A DNA stretch of 64,000 nt from contig WIXG01000125.1 in the NCBI GenBank assembly GCA_009869945.1, forward strand, positions 62,001 through 126,000, read 5' to 3'. The notes below the pieces were generated by a model. It had not been told where the DNA came from, searched no databases, and saw only the letters and a program-made list of their open reading frames with translations. This DNA comes from Mesaphorura yosii. Taxonomy: Eukaryota; Arthropoda; Collembola; Poduromorpha; Tullbergiidae. This document shows positions 63,701 to 64,000 of the stretch, piece by piece; position 1 is the stretch's first letter; each line of letters opens with the position of its first letter. The position numbers and the translations under genes are program-made.

Positions 63701-64000
63701 GACGTGGGGGAAAATTGACTCCTTCTTGCCTTCCTTGAGAGCCGACCTTATTCGATCAGTTCCACCAGGTAACTGCCAAATCATACTGTATTATTTAAGA
63801 GCGGGGAATTGATTGGGTGCTCTTTATGTTTGCTAGTGGATGCAACCTTCAGCACAGCAGAACCGAGTGGAGTTCTTGGGGATGTCCCGTCTTGTCCAAC
63901 GCCAACACCTCAGAACATTTCACTTATTCATTCAAATCCGCCACCGCAGATGCCATTCGTTCTGGCATCTGCGCCTGATGAGGGTCAAGAAGATCGGGTT
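57710..64000 (+). CDS. GBF1: Golgi Arf guanine nucleotide exchange factor GBF1 (3' end missing)
   Basis: Model join(57710..57826,57909..58235,58325..58852,58921..59485,59560..60514,60600..60867,60932..61283,61357..61499,61574..61840,61915..62394,62476..62647,62719..62975,63047..63313,63384..63768,63837..>64000), over 1,740 codons. GBF1 loads GTP on Arf1 at the cis-Golgi and so drives COPI coat assembly. The start MSSSSSSRMTRSSVYVIRGE leads into the DCB domain (PFLDVIRSEEISGPITALAL). HUS is marked by NYDCDLFCSSLFED. The Sec7 domain (about 690-880) has the catalytic FRLPGEA with Glu747 and VIMLNVDQHN. HDS regions follow (RHGDILREGWKNFV; DARRQVRTTALTYLQRALL; FLQHLSPLLQFENF). The C terminus starts to become Pro-rich at the window edge. 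One exon (63047) is fixed by LLDLLHTLHTRAAQIF rather than by a longer open frame. Confidence 0.96.

Overview
The window is compact nuclear DNA of an invertebrate animal, probably an arthropod. The genes are split by many short GT-AG introns, mostly 60-90 bp. The genes I recognise are animal housekeeping and secretory genes, and there is one ZAD-like zinc-finger protein and one AMT-type ammonium transporter. The exact lineage cannot be fixed from the sequence alone; the ZAD-like protein leans toward Pancrustacea. I rebuilt the exon structures by hand. Every complete model closes in frame, and several match their families' usual lengths (for example CCT5 at 541 aa).

Layout, left to right: 5' end of METAP1 (-, cut by the left edge); an aldo-keto reductase (-); a decayed mariner element carrying a 53-bp foldback insertion; COG5 (+); a C2H2 zinc-finger protein (+); an unrecognised four-helix membrane protein (-); a BTB/BACK/PHR protein with an eroded BTB part (+); SAMD8/SMSr (+) with a spliced leader and upstream ORFs; SEC24 (-); SRSF2 (+) head-to-head with SEC24; an AMT ammonium transporter (+) with a 16-nt microexon and a GC-AG intron; ODR4 (-); a foldback MITE; MAD2L1 (-); an F-box/LRR protein (-); a gene-poor stretch of about 4 kb; cytosolic aspartate aminotransferase GOT1 (-); CCT5 (+); a dithiol glutaredoxin (-); and GBF1 (+), cut by the right edge.

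Several genes act in the early secretory pathway. SEC24 selects COPII cargo at the ER, GBF1 activates Arf for COPI, COG5 tethers vesicles at the Golgi, SAMD8 acts on ceramide in the ER, and ODR4 is an ER factor for membrane-receptor maturation. They are scattered on both strands between unrelated genes, so this looks like chance rather than a functional cluster. I found no tRNA or rRNA genes, no CRISPR arrays, and no convincing retroviral or LTR element. I also found no clearly new multi-gene system. The best leads are the short foldback insertions, the eroded BTB domain, the altered catalytic histidine of the reductase, and an orphan hydrophobic exon near 4.8-5.1 kb.
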